A stretch of 37,919 nt of DNA from Bordetella parapertussis (GTDB lineage Bacteria; Pseudomonadota; Gammaproteobacteria; Burkholderiales; Burkholderiaceae_D): the NCBI GenBank assembly GCA_945883145.1, contig CAMCXB010000019.1, forward strand, positions 1-37,919, read 5' to 3'. Below, one piece after another: positions 7,209 through 14,144 of this stretch (the stretch's first letter is position 1; every line of letters starts with the position of its first letter). The notes under the pieces are model-generated. The model did not search any database and was not told the DNA's origin. It was given only the letters and a program-made list of their open reading frames with translations. The position numbers and the translations under genes are program-made.

Positions 7209-7931
7209 TTAAATCAATTCCCATTCGCCGCGACGTAATGCTTCTATGGGTTTGAAGTTAGTTTTATACGCCATTTTTTCGCTATGCTCTATCCAATAAC
7301 CTAGATAGACATAAGGAATATTGAGTTGTTTGGCTTGTTCGATTTGCCATAAGACGTTGTAAGTACCGAAACTTGTTTTAGGGCAGTCGGGGTCATAAAA
7401 AGTATAGACAGAAGAGAGTCCATCATTAAGCACATCAATGATGCTCACCATTCTTAATTGGCCATCTGGTTCACGAAATTCAACTAGACGTGTATTGACT
7501 TTGCTTTGCAATAAAAATTGCGCGTACTGATCACGACTATCATTATCCATACCGCCACCAGCATGACGTGCAGCTTGATAGCGCAGATAGAGTTCATAAT
7601 GTTCATGGTCGTAAGCTAAACGTGTGACCCAAGTAGATAAGTTTTGATGTTGATTCCATGCGCGACGCTGACTGCGTGTCGGAGTAAATAATCGGGTATC
7701 AACCCGCACTGGTGTGCAGGCCTGACAACCATCACAGTAAGGTCGATAAGTAAAAATACCGCTGCGACGAAAACCATTTCTGACTAATTCTGAATACACA
7801 TCAGCATTAATTAAATGCGATGGCGTGGCAACTTGTGAACGAGCTTGTTTCCCTTCAAGATAACTGCAAGGATAAGGCGCCGTTGCATAGAACTGCAAGG
7901 CTGAAAATGGCAGGTCCTGAAGATGCGTCAT
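7209..7931 (-). CDS. bpt: Aspartate/glutamate leucyltransferase (bacterial N-degron)
   Basis: Transfers leucine from Leu-tRNA to N-terminal Asp or Glu of proteins, creating ligands for the ClpS adaptor and ClpAP degradation. The 240-residue protein carries the ATE-like N-terminal cysteine motifs: P-C-S-Y-L at residues 21-25 and C-D-G-C-Q-A-C-T-P-V-R. The C-terminal GNAT-like domain has F-Y-D-P-D and Y-V-Y-L-G-Y-W-I. Bpt rather than eukaryotic-type Ate is supported by length and the bacterial context. Directly upstream in the same orientation is aat, which handles basic N-termini, so both branches of the pathway are encoded together. ClpS/ClpA are not in the window. No strong ribosome site is visible before ATG 7931. 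Confidence 0.92.
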   Translation of the reverse strand: MTHLQDLPFSALQFYATAPYPCSYLEGKQARSQVATPSHLINADVYSELVRNGFRRSGIFTYRPYCDGCQACTPVRVDTRLFTPTRSQRRAWNQHQNLSTWVTRLAYDHEHYELYLRYQAARHAGGGMDNDSRDQYAQFLLQSKVNTRLVEFREPDGQLRMVSIIDVLNDGLSSVYTFYDPDCPKTSFGTYNVLWQIEQAKQLNIPYVYLGYWIEHSEKMAYKTNFKPIEALRRGEWELI

Positions 7932-8002
7932 GTGTGCTTGAGCGGATCGGCTATCAATTAAGGTAATTTACACTGATCGCAGGGATTAATGCAAAGCTTG
8001 TT

Positions 8003-8737
8003 TTAGTCACTTCCATCAAACAGCGCTCGCGGTCGCCAGTCTATGATGTCAGGTTCATTTATTGCGCGCTGTATGTGTTCAATAAAGTCAGATCTAGGTA
8101 GGCTTCTGCCGCCGAGTGAGGCTAAGTGAGAAGTCTCTTGCTGACAATCTATCATCGCCACGCTATGGTACTTCAGAAAGTGCACTAAATAGGCTAACGC
8201 GACCTTGGATCCATCCGTAACGTGCGTAAACATGGATTCGCCAAAGAACATATGTCCCAAGCACAAGCCATAAGCACCCGCTACGAGTTGGTTATTTAGC
8301 CATAGCTCGGTGGAGTGAGCATAGCCTTGTAGATGCAAGGCGCTATAACCTGCAATGATGTCCTCCGAAATCCAAGTTCCCTCGCCTTGTTTACGTTTGC
8401 CTGCGCATGCGCGCATGACATCGGGGAAGGCAGTGTCGAAACGGACTTGCCAAGGCCCTTGCGATTGCATGCTTTTATGGACTTTTTTTAGGATTTTTTT
8501 CAGGCTATGCGATATCGTGAATTCTTCGGTGTACAGCACCATGCGTGGATCGGTGCTCCACCAAAGAATGGGCTGATCTTCAGAAAACCAAGGGAAAATG
8601 CCTTTTCGATAAGCATCGAGCAGGCGGGTGGGCGACAGATCTGCGCCTGCTGCTAATAATCCTGCCGCACCATCTTCCTCCGTCAGAGCATCATCGACCG
8701 GAGGAAAAGGTGTATCGCGCTCCAACCAAGGAATCAT
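8003..8737 (-). CDS. aat: Leucyl/phenylalanyl-tRNA--protein transferase
   Basis: Adds Leu or Phe from aminoacyl-tRNA to proteins with N-terminal Arg or Lys, marking them for ClpS/ClpAP. The 244-residue protein shows the family hallmarks: F-P-P-V-D near the N-terminus, G-L-L-A-A-G-A-D-L, Y-R-K-G-I-F-P-W-F, L-W-W-S-T-D-P-R-M-V and the C-terminal I-D-C-Q-Q-E-T-S-H-L-A-S-L-G-G block. Length is normal. ATG 8737 has a GGTGA ribosome site about 8 bases before it. It is the first gene of the aat-bpt-pyrD-tas run and diverges from amtB. Confidence 0.95.
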   Translation of the reverse strand: MIPWLERDTPFPPVDDALTEEDGAAGLLAAGADLSPTRLLDAYRKGIFPWFSEDQPILWWSTDPRMVLYTEEFTISHSLKKILKKVHKSMQSQGPWQVRFDTAFPDVMRACAGKRKQGEGTWISEDIIAGYSALHLQGYAHSTELWLNNQLVAGAYGLCLGHMFFGESMFTHVTDGSKVALAYLVHFLKYHSVAMIDCQQETSHLASLGGRSLPRSDFIEHIQRAINEPDIIDWRPRALFDGSD

Positions 8738-8764
8738 GAAAAATCACCAATTAATCGCATAGTT

Positions 8765-8788
8765 CGCACTTTTATAGTGCGTATTTTT
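8765..8788 (+). terminator. Small terminator-like hairpin between aat and amtB
   Basis: CGCACT (8765-8770), TTTAT loop, AGTGCG (8776-8781), then TATTTTTTG. Reading on the plus strand this is a short intrinsic-terminator shape, placed just outside the aat 5' end and ~130 bases before amtB. It would stop plus-strand transcription starting within aat. Confidence 0.4.
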
Positions 8789-8841
8789 TGCGTGAAGATA
8801 GCCAATTTAAAAATAGCTTTATAAATCAATAAACTAATATT

Positions 8842-8867
8842 TGCACCAAAACGGTATAGATTTTGCT
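8842..8867 (+). promoter_or_regulatory. Candidate sigma-54 promoter with NtrC-like half sites before amtB
   Basis: GG at 8853-8854 and GC at 8865-8866 are exactly ten bases apart within CGGTATAGATTTTGCT, the -24/-12 spacing of sigma-54 promoters; the -12 TTTTGC is good and the -24 (CGGTAT versus TGGCAC) is weak. Overlapping it, TGCACC-N5-GGTAT (8842-8857) partly matches the NtrC site TGCACC-N5-GGTGCA. amtB is a classic NtrC/sigma-54 target, which raises plausibility. Overlap of an activator site with -24 is unusual, so this is tentative. Confidence 0.35.
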
Positions 8868-8915
8868 TTAGGGAATCATCAATTATAAATTTTGCACATA
8901 ATTTGGGAGATTTTC

Positions 8916-10118
8916 ATGGATTCTTTCCGTACCGGAGCCGATGCTGTCTTTATTTTGCTTGGCGCCATCATGATTTTAGCGATGCATGCTGGCTTCGCTT
9001 TTCTTGAGTTGGGTACTGTACGCAAGAAAAATCAGGTCAATGCGCTAGTCAAAATATTAGTCGATTTTGCTGTCTCAACCATTGCCTATTTTTTCGTGGG
9101 CTATTGGATTGCCTACGGTGTGAATTTTTTCGGCAGCACTGAAGTCATGATGGAGAAAAGCGGCTTTGAGTTGGTGAAGTTTTTCTTCTTGCTGACTTTT
9201 GCTGCTGCTATTCCTGCCATTATTTCTGGCGGGATTGCTGAACGTGCACGCTTTCATCCCCAGCTCGCAGCAACGGCATTACTGGTAGGTTTGGTGTATC
9301 CATTGTTTGAAGGCATCGCATGGAATCAGCGCTTTGGATTTCAAGCATTTTTAGAGGCAAGCTTTGGCGCACCTTTTCATGACTTTGCGGGTTCAGTGGT
9401 CGTGCATGCAGTCGGTGGTTGGGCTGCATTACCCGCAGTGATTTTATTAGGTGCACGTCGAGGGCGTTACACCAAGGATGGCAATGTAGCTGCGCATCCA
9501 CCATCCAGTATTCCTTTCTTAGCATTAGGTGCTTGGATACTCACAGTAGGTTGGTTTGGCTTTAATGTTATGAGTTCGCAAACACTAGACAAGATGAACG
9601 GGTTGGTAGCAGTGAATTCATTGATGGCGATGGTAGGTGGAACACTAGTCGCTGTGATCATGGGTAAGAATGATCCGGGCTTTGCTTATAACGGTCCTTT
9701 AGCGGGATTGGTTGCGGTATGTGCTGGCTCAGATTTAATGCATCCCTTAGCAGCACTGATCACCGGTGGTGTGGCGGGTTATATTTTTGTCTGGATGTTT
9801 ACCCTGACACAGAATCGTTGGAAGATTGATGATGTCCTAGGTGTATGGCCATTACACGGTTTGTGTGGTGCTTGGGGTGGGCTTGCTGCAGGTATCTTTG
9901 GCTATAAAGAATTAGGTGGTTTAGGGGGTGTTTCATTCTGGTCGCAATTAATGGGTACTGCATTAGGTATTACGATTGCAGTGGTGGGTGGATTGGTCAT
10001 TTACGGTGTACTGAAAAAAACCGTAGGTATTCGTCTTGATCCTGAAGAAGAATATGAAGGTGCAGATTTATCTGTACATAGAATTTCAGCTACACCTGAA
10101 CGTGAAGTGAGTTGGTAA
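8916..10118 (+). CDS. amtB: Ammonium transporter (Amt family)
   Basis: An inner-membrane channel for ammonium of 400 residues with about eleven hydrophobic segments. The conserved pore features are visible: D-F-A-G-S-V-V-V-H with the first pore histidine His164, and W-P-L-H-G-L-C-G-A-W-G-G with the second, His314, matching the E. coli H168/H318 pair. A-E-R-A-R-F lies in the loop after the fourth helix. ATG 8916 is chosen because GGGAG (8905-8909) sits 6 bases upstream; the longer frame from 8892 has none. Unlike E. coli AmtB no cleavable signal peptide is evident. No glnK/PII gene adjoins it, which is unusual because glnK-amtB pairing is common. Expression is probably nitrogen-controlled if the upstream site is real. 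Confidence 0.93.
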   Translation: MDSFRTGADAVFILLGAIMILAMHAGFAFLELGTVRKKNQVNALVKILVDFAVSTIAYFFVGYWIAYGVNFFGSTEVMMEKSGFELVKFFFLLTFAAAIPAIISGGIAERARFHPQLAATALLVGLVYPLFEGIAWNQRFGFQAFLEASFGAPFHDFAGSVVVHAVGGWAALPAVILLGARRGRYTKDGNVAAHPPSSIPFLALGAWILTVGWFGFNVMSSQTLDKMNGLVAVNSLMAMVGGTLVAVIMGKNDPGFAYNGPLAGLVAVCAGSDLMHPLAALITGGVAGYIFVWMFTLTQNRWKIDDVLGVWPLHGLCGAWGGLAAGIFGYKELGGLGGVSFWSQLMGTALGITIAVVGGLVIYGVLKKTVGIRLDPEEEYEGADLSVHRISATPEREVSW

Positions 10119-10134
10119 GTGTGAGTTGGTAAGT
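10107..10134 (+). repeat. 14-bp tandem duplication over the amtB stop codon
   Basis: GTGAGTTGGTAAGT occurs twice back to back (10107-10120 and 10121-10134). The first copy holds the amtB stop at 10116-10118; the second lies outside the frame. Probably a recent slippage duplication with no effect on the protein. Confidence 0.85.
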
Positions 10135-10187
10135 GTGATCTGAGCTATGGCAAGTTTGTAGCTAAATTTATAGCTAAGTCTGTAAGA

Positions 10188-10763
10188 CTATGTTTTATGA
10201 CTGCGCATAGGTTTTGTTATGTCCAGTGAATGAAAGCCAAATTCGCCTCCAGTTCTACTTGCTGCTAAATCACTAAAGAAAAATTTTAATGTATGCGACA
10301 CAGTAGGAAATGCTAATTCATCCCAAGGGATTTCTGATTCTGTAAACAGTTTTACTTCTAGACTTTCTGTACCTGCTGCGTAATTAATATCAAGTAAACG
10401 TGCACGATAAAACAAATGTACTTGATGCACGTGTGCGACGTTCAATAAGCTAAAGAGTGCTTGCATTTCAATACGTGCGCCAGCTTCTTCCATGGTTTCA
10501 CGTTCTGCAGCTTCTGCAGTTGTTTCATTATTTTCCATGAAGCCCGCAGGCAGAGTCCAATATCCATAGCGTGGTTCAATTGCACGTCTGCATAGCAAGA
10601 CTTGTGCTTCTTTGCCTTGGTCCCAAAGCGGAATAGCACCGACCACAACTTTTGGGTTTTGATAATGAATGATGCCGCATTGCTCACATACATAACGTTC
10701 ACGCGTGTCATCTTTGGGTATTTGCACAGATACTGGATGTGCGCAGTCAGAGCAATATTTCAT
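10188..10763 (-). CDS. Nudix hydrolase with N-terminal zinc ribbon
   Basis: A 191-residue pyrophosphohydrolase. Residues 4-29 form a zinc ribbon: C-S-D-C and C-E-Q-C (Cys4, Cys7, Cys26, Cys29). The Nudix box starts at Gly74 and fits GX5EX7REUXEEXGU exactly (G-F-M-E-N-N-E ... R-E-T-M-E-E-A-G). The combination resembles NUDIX proteins with a zinc-ribbon domain, sometimes compared with NudC-like NADH pyrophosphatases, but the NudC signature after the box is not evident, so the substrate is open. The start is placed at ATG 10763 because homologues begin M-K-x-C-S-x-C; the longer frame to 10883 would run into the tRNA promoter. No clear ribosome site. It is divergent from the initiator tRNA. Confidence 0.85.
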   Translation of the reverse strand: MKYCSDCAHPVSVQIPKDDTRERYVCEQCGIIHYQNPKVVVGAIPLWDQGKEAQVLLCRRAIEPRYGYWTLPAGFMENNETTAEAAERETMEEAGARIEMQALFSLLNVAHVHQVHLFYRARLLDINYAAGTESLEVKLFTESEIPWDELAFPTVSHTLKFFFSDLAASRTGGEFGFHSLDITKPMRSHKT

Positions 10764-10848
10764 AGAGTGTGAAAAGCCTGAAACATTCATGTAACAGTAC
10801 ATTTTTAAGATTAACCAGTGTAACACTGTGATAAAGCTTGAATTGGAT

Positions 10849-10877
10849 TTGCAATGCGCAGGGATACACTGTATATT
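10849..10877 (+). promoter_or_regulatory. Promoter of the initiator tRNA gene
   Basis: TTGCAA (10849-10854), a 17-base spacer and TATATT (10872-10877), ending 13 bases before the mature tRNA 5' end. Spacing and position are ideal for sigma-70. Confidence 0.7.
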
Positions 10878-10890
10878 TCGCACCTTCAGA

Positions 10891-10967
10891 CGCGGGGTGG
10901 AGCAGTCTGGCAGCTCGTCGGGCTCATAACCCGAAGGTCACAGGTTCAAATCCTGTCCCCGCAACCA
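10891..10967 (+). tRNA. tRNA-fMet (CAT), initiator
   Basis: A full cloverleaf with encoded CCA (10965-10967). The anticodon CAT is at 10925-10927. Two initiator hallmarks are present: the unpaired C1/A72 at the top of the acceptor stem, and three G-C pairs (GGG/CCC) beside the anticodon loop. The T arm reads GGTTCAAATCC. It has its own promoter and terminator. It lies ~430 bases before scpB and thus upstream of the nusA-infB block, the same broad region where E. coli has metY. Confidence 0.97.
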
Positions 10968-10979
10968 GTTATTAAAAAT

Positions 10980-11017
10980 AAATCCCTAGTATTAGACGTG
11001 CAAGGGATTTGTTTTTT
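10980..11017 (+). terminator. Terminator of the initiator tRNA
   Basis: AAATCCCT (10980-10987) pairs with AGGGATTT (11003-11010), followed after one G by six T (11012-11017). Confidence 0.75.
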
Positions 11018-11400
11018 GAAATGCAATAACCTGAAACAGGCTTAAACATTGGTTTTCTATTTCCGTTGTTGCTGAATTGAGCTGGCATGATAACCATCAT
11101 GTTGGTGTGTGGACTTATCAGTGTTAAGTTTCCACTTCATGACATTGTCCATGACTTGCTCTATAATTCGGCTTAGTGAAGGCCATAGTTGTGGTCCTAT
11201 CCTGTTACAGCAGGAAAGCTTACCCAACCCCCTTTTTCAGTCTTATCAGTCTTAATTGCGCCAGCCCCCAAGAAAAATTTACTCCGCCGGGTGAGCTGGT
11301 TGAAAGCATCAACGACTTTTTCTGGCTATGCCGCATTTCATGATGCAGGCACTGATTAATCGATGCACACTGCAACCAACTAGTCTTACAAGAACCGGTG
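11018..11400 (+). other. Non-coding interval and long 5' leader of scpB
   Basis: About 380 bases without a supportable gene. A promoter is seen at 11139-11167, which would give scpB a 5' leader of roughly 225 bases. A short stem TCCTG-TTACAG-CAGGA follows the start site. A minus-strand frame at 11220-11450 overlaps the scpB start and has no recognisable domain or ribosome site. I could not match this leader to a known RNA family by eye. Confidence 0.5.
11139..11167 (+). promoter_or_regulatory. Promoter of the scpB-rluB operon
   Basis: ATGACA (11139-11144, one base from TTGACA), a 17-base spacer, and a consensus TATAAT (11162-11167). Confidence 0.65.
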
Positions 11401-12219
11401 ATGAATACTACTGAGGCGAAAAAAGTCCTCGAGACAGCACTTTTGTGCACTCATGAGGCGCTATCAATCAACGATCTGAAGAAGCTTTTAAACGGATCGG
11501 AAGAATTAATTGAAGATGCAATGGATGCCGATACCATCAAGACTATGCTTGAGGAATTGGTACATGATTGGTCTGAGCGAGGCGTAGAGCTGGTGCATCT
11601 ATCTACCGGTTGGCGCTTTCAGAGTCGTCCTGAGATGAAAATATTTTTGGATCGTTTGAATCCAGAAAAGCCGCCAAAATATACAAGAGCGACTTTAGAA
11701 ACTTTAGCAATTATTGCGTATCGTCAGCCAGTTACTCGAGGTGACATTGAAGATATTCGCGGTGTTGCCGTCAGTTCGCAAACGATTAAATTGTTAGAAG
11801 ATAGAGGTTGGATCGATGCTATCGGTCATCGCGATGTGCCTGGACGACCAGCCTTGTTTGCAACCACCAAACATTTTTTAGATGATTTAGGTTTAACTTC
11901 ATTAGATCAATTGCCGCCATTGCAGCAAATGGGGCAAGTTGACGGGCAAGGGCAAGCAGTATCTAACGTCAACGCAATGGAGCAAAATTTACAAGCGAGC
12001 TTGTTACAAGCCTCGATAGATTTTCCTGATGGTTCAGAAACAACATCAGATGATCATGCACACACAAATACTTCAGTAGCAATTGGTGAAGAAGCTAGCT
12101 CAGAGCATGAAGATCATGACGAAGAGCATGATGAAGAAGACCACGAAGATGAACACGAAAAAGACGATGTAACTGAACCTAACCAACCGCATCCACAAAG
12201 TACCAATGACCCAACCTAA
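11401..12219 (+). CDS. scpB: Segregation and condensation protein B
   Basis: The kleisin-associated winged-helix partner of ScpA in the SMC-ScpAB complex, which condenses and segregates the chromosome. The 272-residue protein has the two winged-helix domains in about the first 170 residues, with the conserved T-L-E-T-L-A-I-I-A-Y-R-Q-P-V-T-R and R-G-W-I-D-A-I-G-H-R-D-V-P-G-R-P segments. The C-terminal ~75 residues are low-complexity, ending in a strongly acidic, histidine-rich tail. The start is ATG 11401 (M-N-T-T-E-A-K-K); the GTG at 11398 gives one extra residue. scpA is not nearby. Its end overlaps the rluB start by 14 bases, so the two are coupled. Confidence 0.93.
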   Translation: MNTTEAKKVLETALLCTHEALSINDLKKLLNGSEELIEDAMDADTIKTMLEELVHDWSERGVELVHLSTGWRFQSRPEMKIFLDRLNPEKPPKYTRATLETLAIIAYRQPVTRGDIEDIRGVAVSSQTIKLLEDRGWIDAIGHRDVPGRPALFATTKHFLDDLGLTSLDQLPPLQQMGQVDGQGQAVSNVNAMEQNLQASLLQASIDFPDGSETTSDDHAHTNTSVAIGEEASSEHEDHDEEHDEEDHEDEHEKDDVTEPNQPHPQSTNDPT

Positions 12220-13888
12220 GCCGAATGATTTTCCTGATCCCGCCAGTAGCACTGCTGAGGGTGGGAGCGAACATGTGCCGAATGATACTGAGCGTTCTCT
12301 AAGTAGCGAATCTGAAAAACGCAATGAATCTAAAGGTGCTCGACGTGGTTTGCGTGGTCCACGATCATTAAGGCGCTCGCGCAACCATAATCAGTTTGAA
12401 AAAAATCCGGTTGAGGCCAACTCAGAAACTGAGTCAGTTGAGACTAAGTCATCAACAGAGCAAAAAGTACAAGCAGTTCAAACAACACCAGCGACTTCAG
12501 GACCTCGATTTGGCGAGCATAAACCAAATAGAAATCCAAATAGAAATCCAAATCATCATCACAGCGGCAATCACTCCAACAACAACAAACGACCAACCGG
12601 TCGACCAGATCATCGCAAGCCACATGCTGCAGTGAATATGCATGGTGATGCGGATTCGGCATTTAGTTTTGTGACTTCGGATTCATATGATGAGCTCGCT
12701 GCTGCTGAAGATAAAGCAGAGTTCAATAAACCGCATCATCGTAATCACAAACCTGTTAGACGTGATTTAACTGCCGATGATGATGCACCTAAATTGCATA
12801 AAGTGTTGGCGGATGCAGGACTGGGTTCACGACGCGATATGGAAGAATTAATTATCGCAGGACGTGTTTCAGTCAATGGTGAGCCTGCTCATATTGGTCA
12901 GCGTATTTTGCCTGCTGATCAAGTTCGTATTAACGGTAAATTAATTCAAAGAAAAATCAGTAATAAGCCACCTCGCGTTTTGGTTTATCACAAGCCAGCA
13001 GGTGAAATTGTGAGTACCAGTGATCCTGAGGGACGTGCAACCGTGTTTGATCGTTTGCCAAGTATGAAGTCATCGAAATGGTTAGCTGTTGGACGACTTG
13101 ACTTTAATACCGAAGGTTTATTACTCTTTACAACCTCGGGCGACTTAGCGAACAAACTCATGCACCCACGTTATGGCATTGAACGTGAATATGCAGTGCG
13201 TACCTTAGGTGAACTAGAAGAAGGTATGCGTCAAAAATTACTCGCCGGCGTAGAACTTGACGACGGTATAGCGCAATTTGCAAAAATCGCTGATGGTGGT
13301 GGTGAAGGTGTGAATCGTTGGTATCGCGTCGTGATCTCTGAAGGTCGTAATCGCGAAGTGCGTCGTATGTTTGAAGCAGTTGGTTTGACAGTGTCACGAA
13401 TGATACGTACTCGATATGGTGTGATGACTTTGCCACCTGCGTTAAAGCGTGGTCGTTGGGAAGAGTTAGATGAACATGCAGTGCGTAGTCTGCTTGCGCA
13501 AAGTGGTTTAGAAAAAACTCCGAATGCACATAAAGGACAACCCGGTCGTCCAGGGCAAAAAGTTCCAGGCCGTCCAATCAATGGCAATTTGCGAGATGGT
13601 TATCGTGGAGCGGGTGCTGGCGCAGGTGCTGGAGTAGGGGCAGGACAGTGGCGTCCTGAGGGAGCGCCGAATCGTTCGGGCACCAATCCGAAACGACCTA
13701 GCCGTCCGCGTCAACCGGATCCACTGCAAACTTCTTTAGGTTTTCCGACCACTGGCACCGGAACTCGTACGCCAAGAACACAAGATGGACAGCGCCGTCG
13801 TAGCCCGCATTCTTCTGGTCCCTCAAATGACTGGTCAGCTGGTCAATTTAGCAATGGTAATGGGGCGAGACGTCGCTCAAGAGGTTGA
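12206..13888 (+). CDS. rluB: 23S rRNA pseudouridine synthase B with long disordered ends
   Basis: RluB converts U2605 of 23S rRNA to pseudouridine during large-subunit assembly. The core is at residues ~195-425: an S4 RNA-binding domain (K-L-H-K-V-L-A-D-A-G-L-G-S-R-R) and the RsuA-type catalytic domain with catalytic Asp299 in G-R-L-D-F-N-T-E-G. Around the core lie ~190 residues of N-terminal and ~130 of C-terminal low-complexity sequence, making 560 residues against ~290 in E. coli. The N-terminal part has repeated P-N-R-N units and His/Asn runs; the C-terminal part is Gly/Ala/Pro/Arg-rich. Such extensions are common in Burkholderiales RluB and may bind RNA, which is inference. ATG 12206 overlaps scpB. 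Confidence 0.92.
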   Translation: MTQPKPNDFPDPASSTAEGGSEHVPNDTERSLSSESEKRNESKGARRGLRGPRSLRRSRNHNQFEKNPVEANSETESVETKSSTEQKVQAVQTTPATSGPRFGEHKPNRNPNRNPNHHHSGNHSNNNKRPTGRPDHRKPHAAVNMHGDADSAFSFVTSDSYDELAAAEDKAEFNKPHHRNHKPVRRDLTADDDAPKLHKVLADAGLGSRRDMEELIIAGRVSVNGEPAHIGQRILPADQVRINGKLIQRKISNKPPRVLVYHKPAGEIVSTSDPEGRATVFDRLPSMKSSKWLAVGRLDFNTEGLLLFTTSGDLANKLMHPRYGIEREYAVRTLGELEEGMRQKLLAGVELDDGIAQFAKIADGGGEGVNRWYRVVISEGRNREVRRMFEAVGLTVSRMIRTRYGVMTLPPALKRGRWEELDEHAVRSLLAQSGLEKTPNAHKGQPGRPGQKVPGRPINGNLRDGYRGAGAGAGAGVGAGQWRPEGAPNRSGTNPKRPSRPRQPDPLQTSLGFPTTGTGTRTPRTQDGQRRRSPHSSGPSNDWSAGQFSNGNGARRRSRG

Positions 13889-13940
13889 TTTTTCAAGAGA
13901 TTTAATTTTGATAATAACTCTCGCAGGCAGTGCTTCCGCA

Positions 13941-13969
13941 TTGCGGCATAAGGTCTTATCACATATAAT
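13941..13969 (+). promoter_or_regulatory. Promoter of rimP-nusA-infB operon
   Basis: TTGCGG (13941-13946), a 17-base spacer and consensus TATAAT (13964-13969). Transcription would begin near 13976, giving a ~170-base leader before rimP. Confidence 0.7.
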
Positions 13970-13975
13970 GCGTGG

Positions 13976-14081
13976 CTAGATAAATAGTTGGCCTGAGCCC
14001 CCACGCGCCTTGTAGCGTTGGAGTCGAGTCAAGTATCAGGCAGGCAAATAAGAAAGATGGGCACTTGCCCATTTTTTTTTT
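13976..14081 (+). promoter_or_regulatory. Structured rimP leader ending in a terminator-like hairpin
   Basis: The leader can fold as GCCTGA (13991-13996) with TCAGGC (14036-14041), enclosing CCACGC (14001-14006) paired with GCGTTGG (one bulge). It ends with ATGGGC-ACTT-GCCCAT (14057-14072) followed by a run of ten T to 14081. That last element is a complete intrinsic terminator placed ~65 bases before the rimP start, so it either attenuates the operon or releases a ~105-nt RNA. Since nusA is the second gene, NusA-dependent feedback is a natural hypothesis, but it is inference. Confidence 0.6.
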
Positions 14082-14144
14082 CCTGAACAGATTGATGTTG
14101 TCGGTAGTTTGCAGCATGCATCGATAGCAAAACCTGATGGAGAT

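Noticed and set aside
10854..11045. Plus-strand 63-residue frame across the initiator tRNA
   Set aside because: It runs through the tRNA and its terminator; the structured RNA explains the sequence.
11220..11450. Minus-strand 76-residue frame before scpB
   Set aside because: Overlaps the scpB start, no recognisable family and no ribosome site.
13158..13587. Two long antisense frames inside rluB
   Set aside because: They lie opposite the conserved catalytic domain and have no homology that I recognise.
13976..14081. Second initiator tRNA or known metY-type gene before rimP
   Set aside because: No cloverleaf or CAT anticodon arm fits; the region folds as a leader with a terminator.
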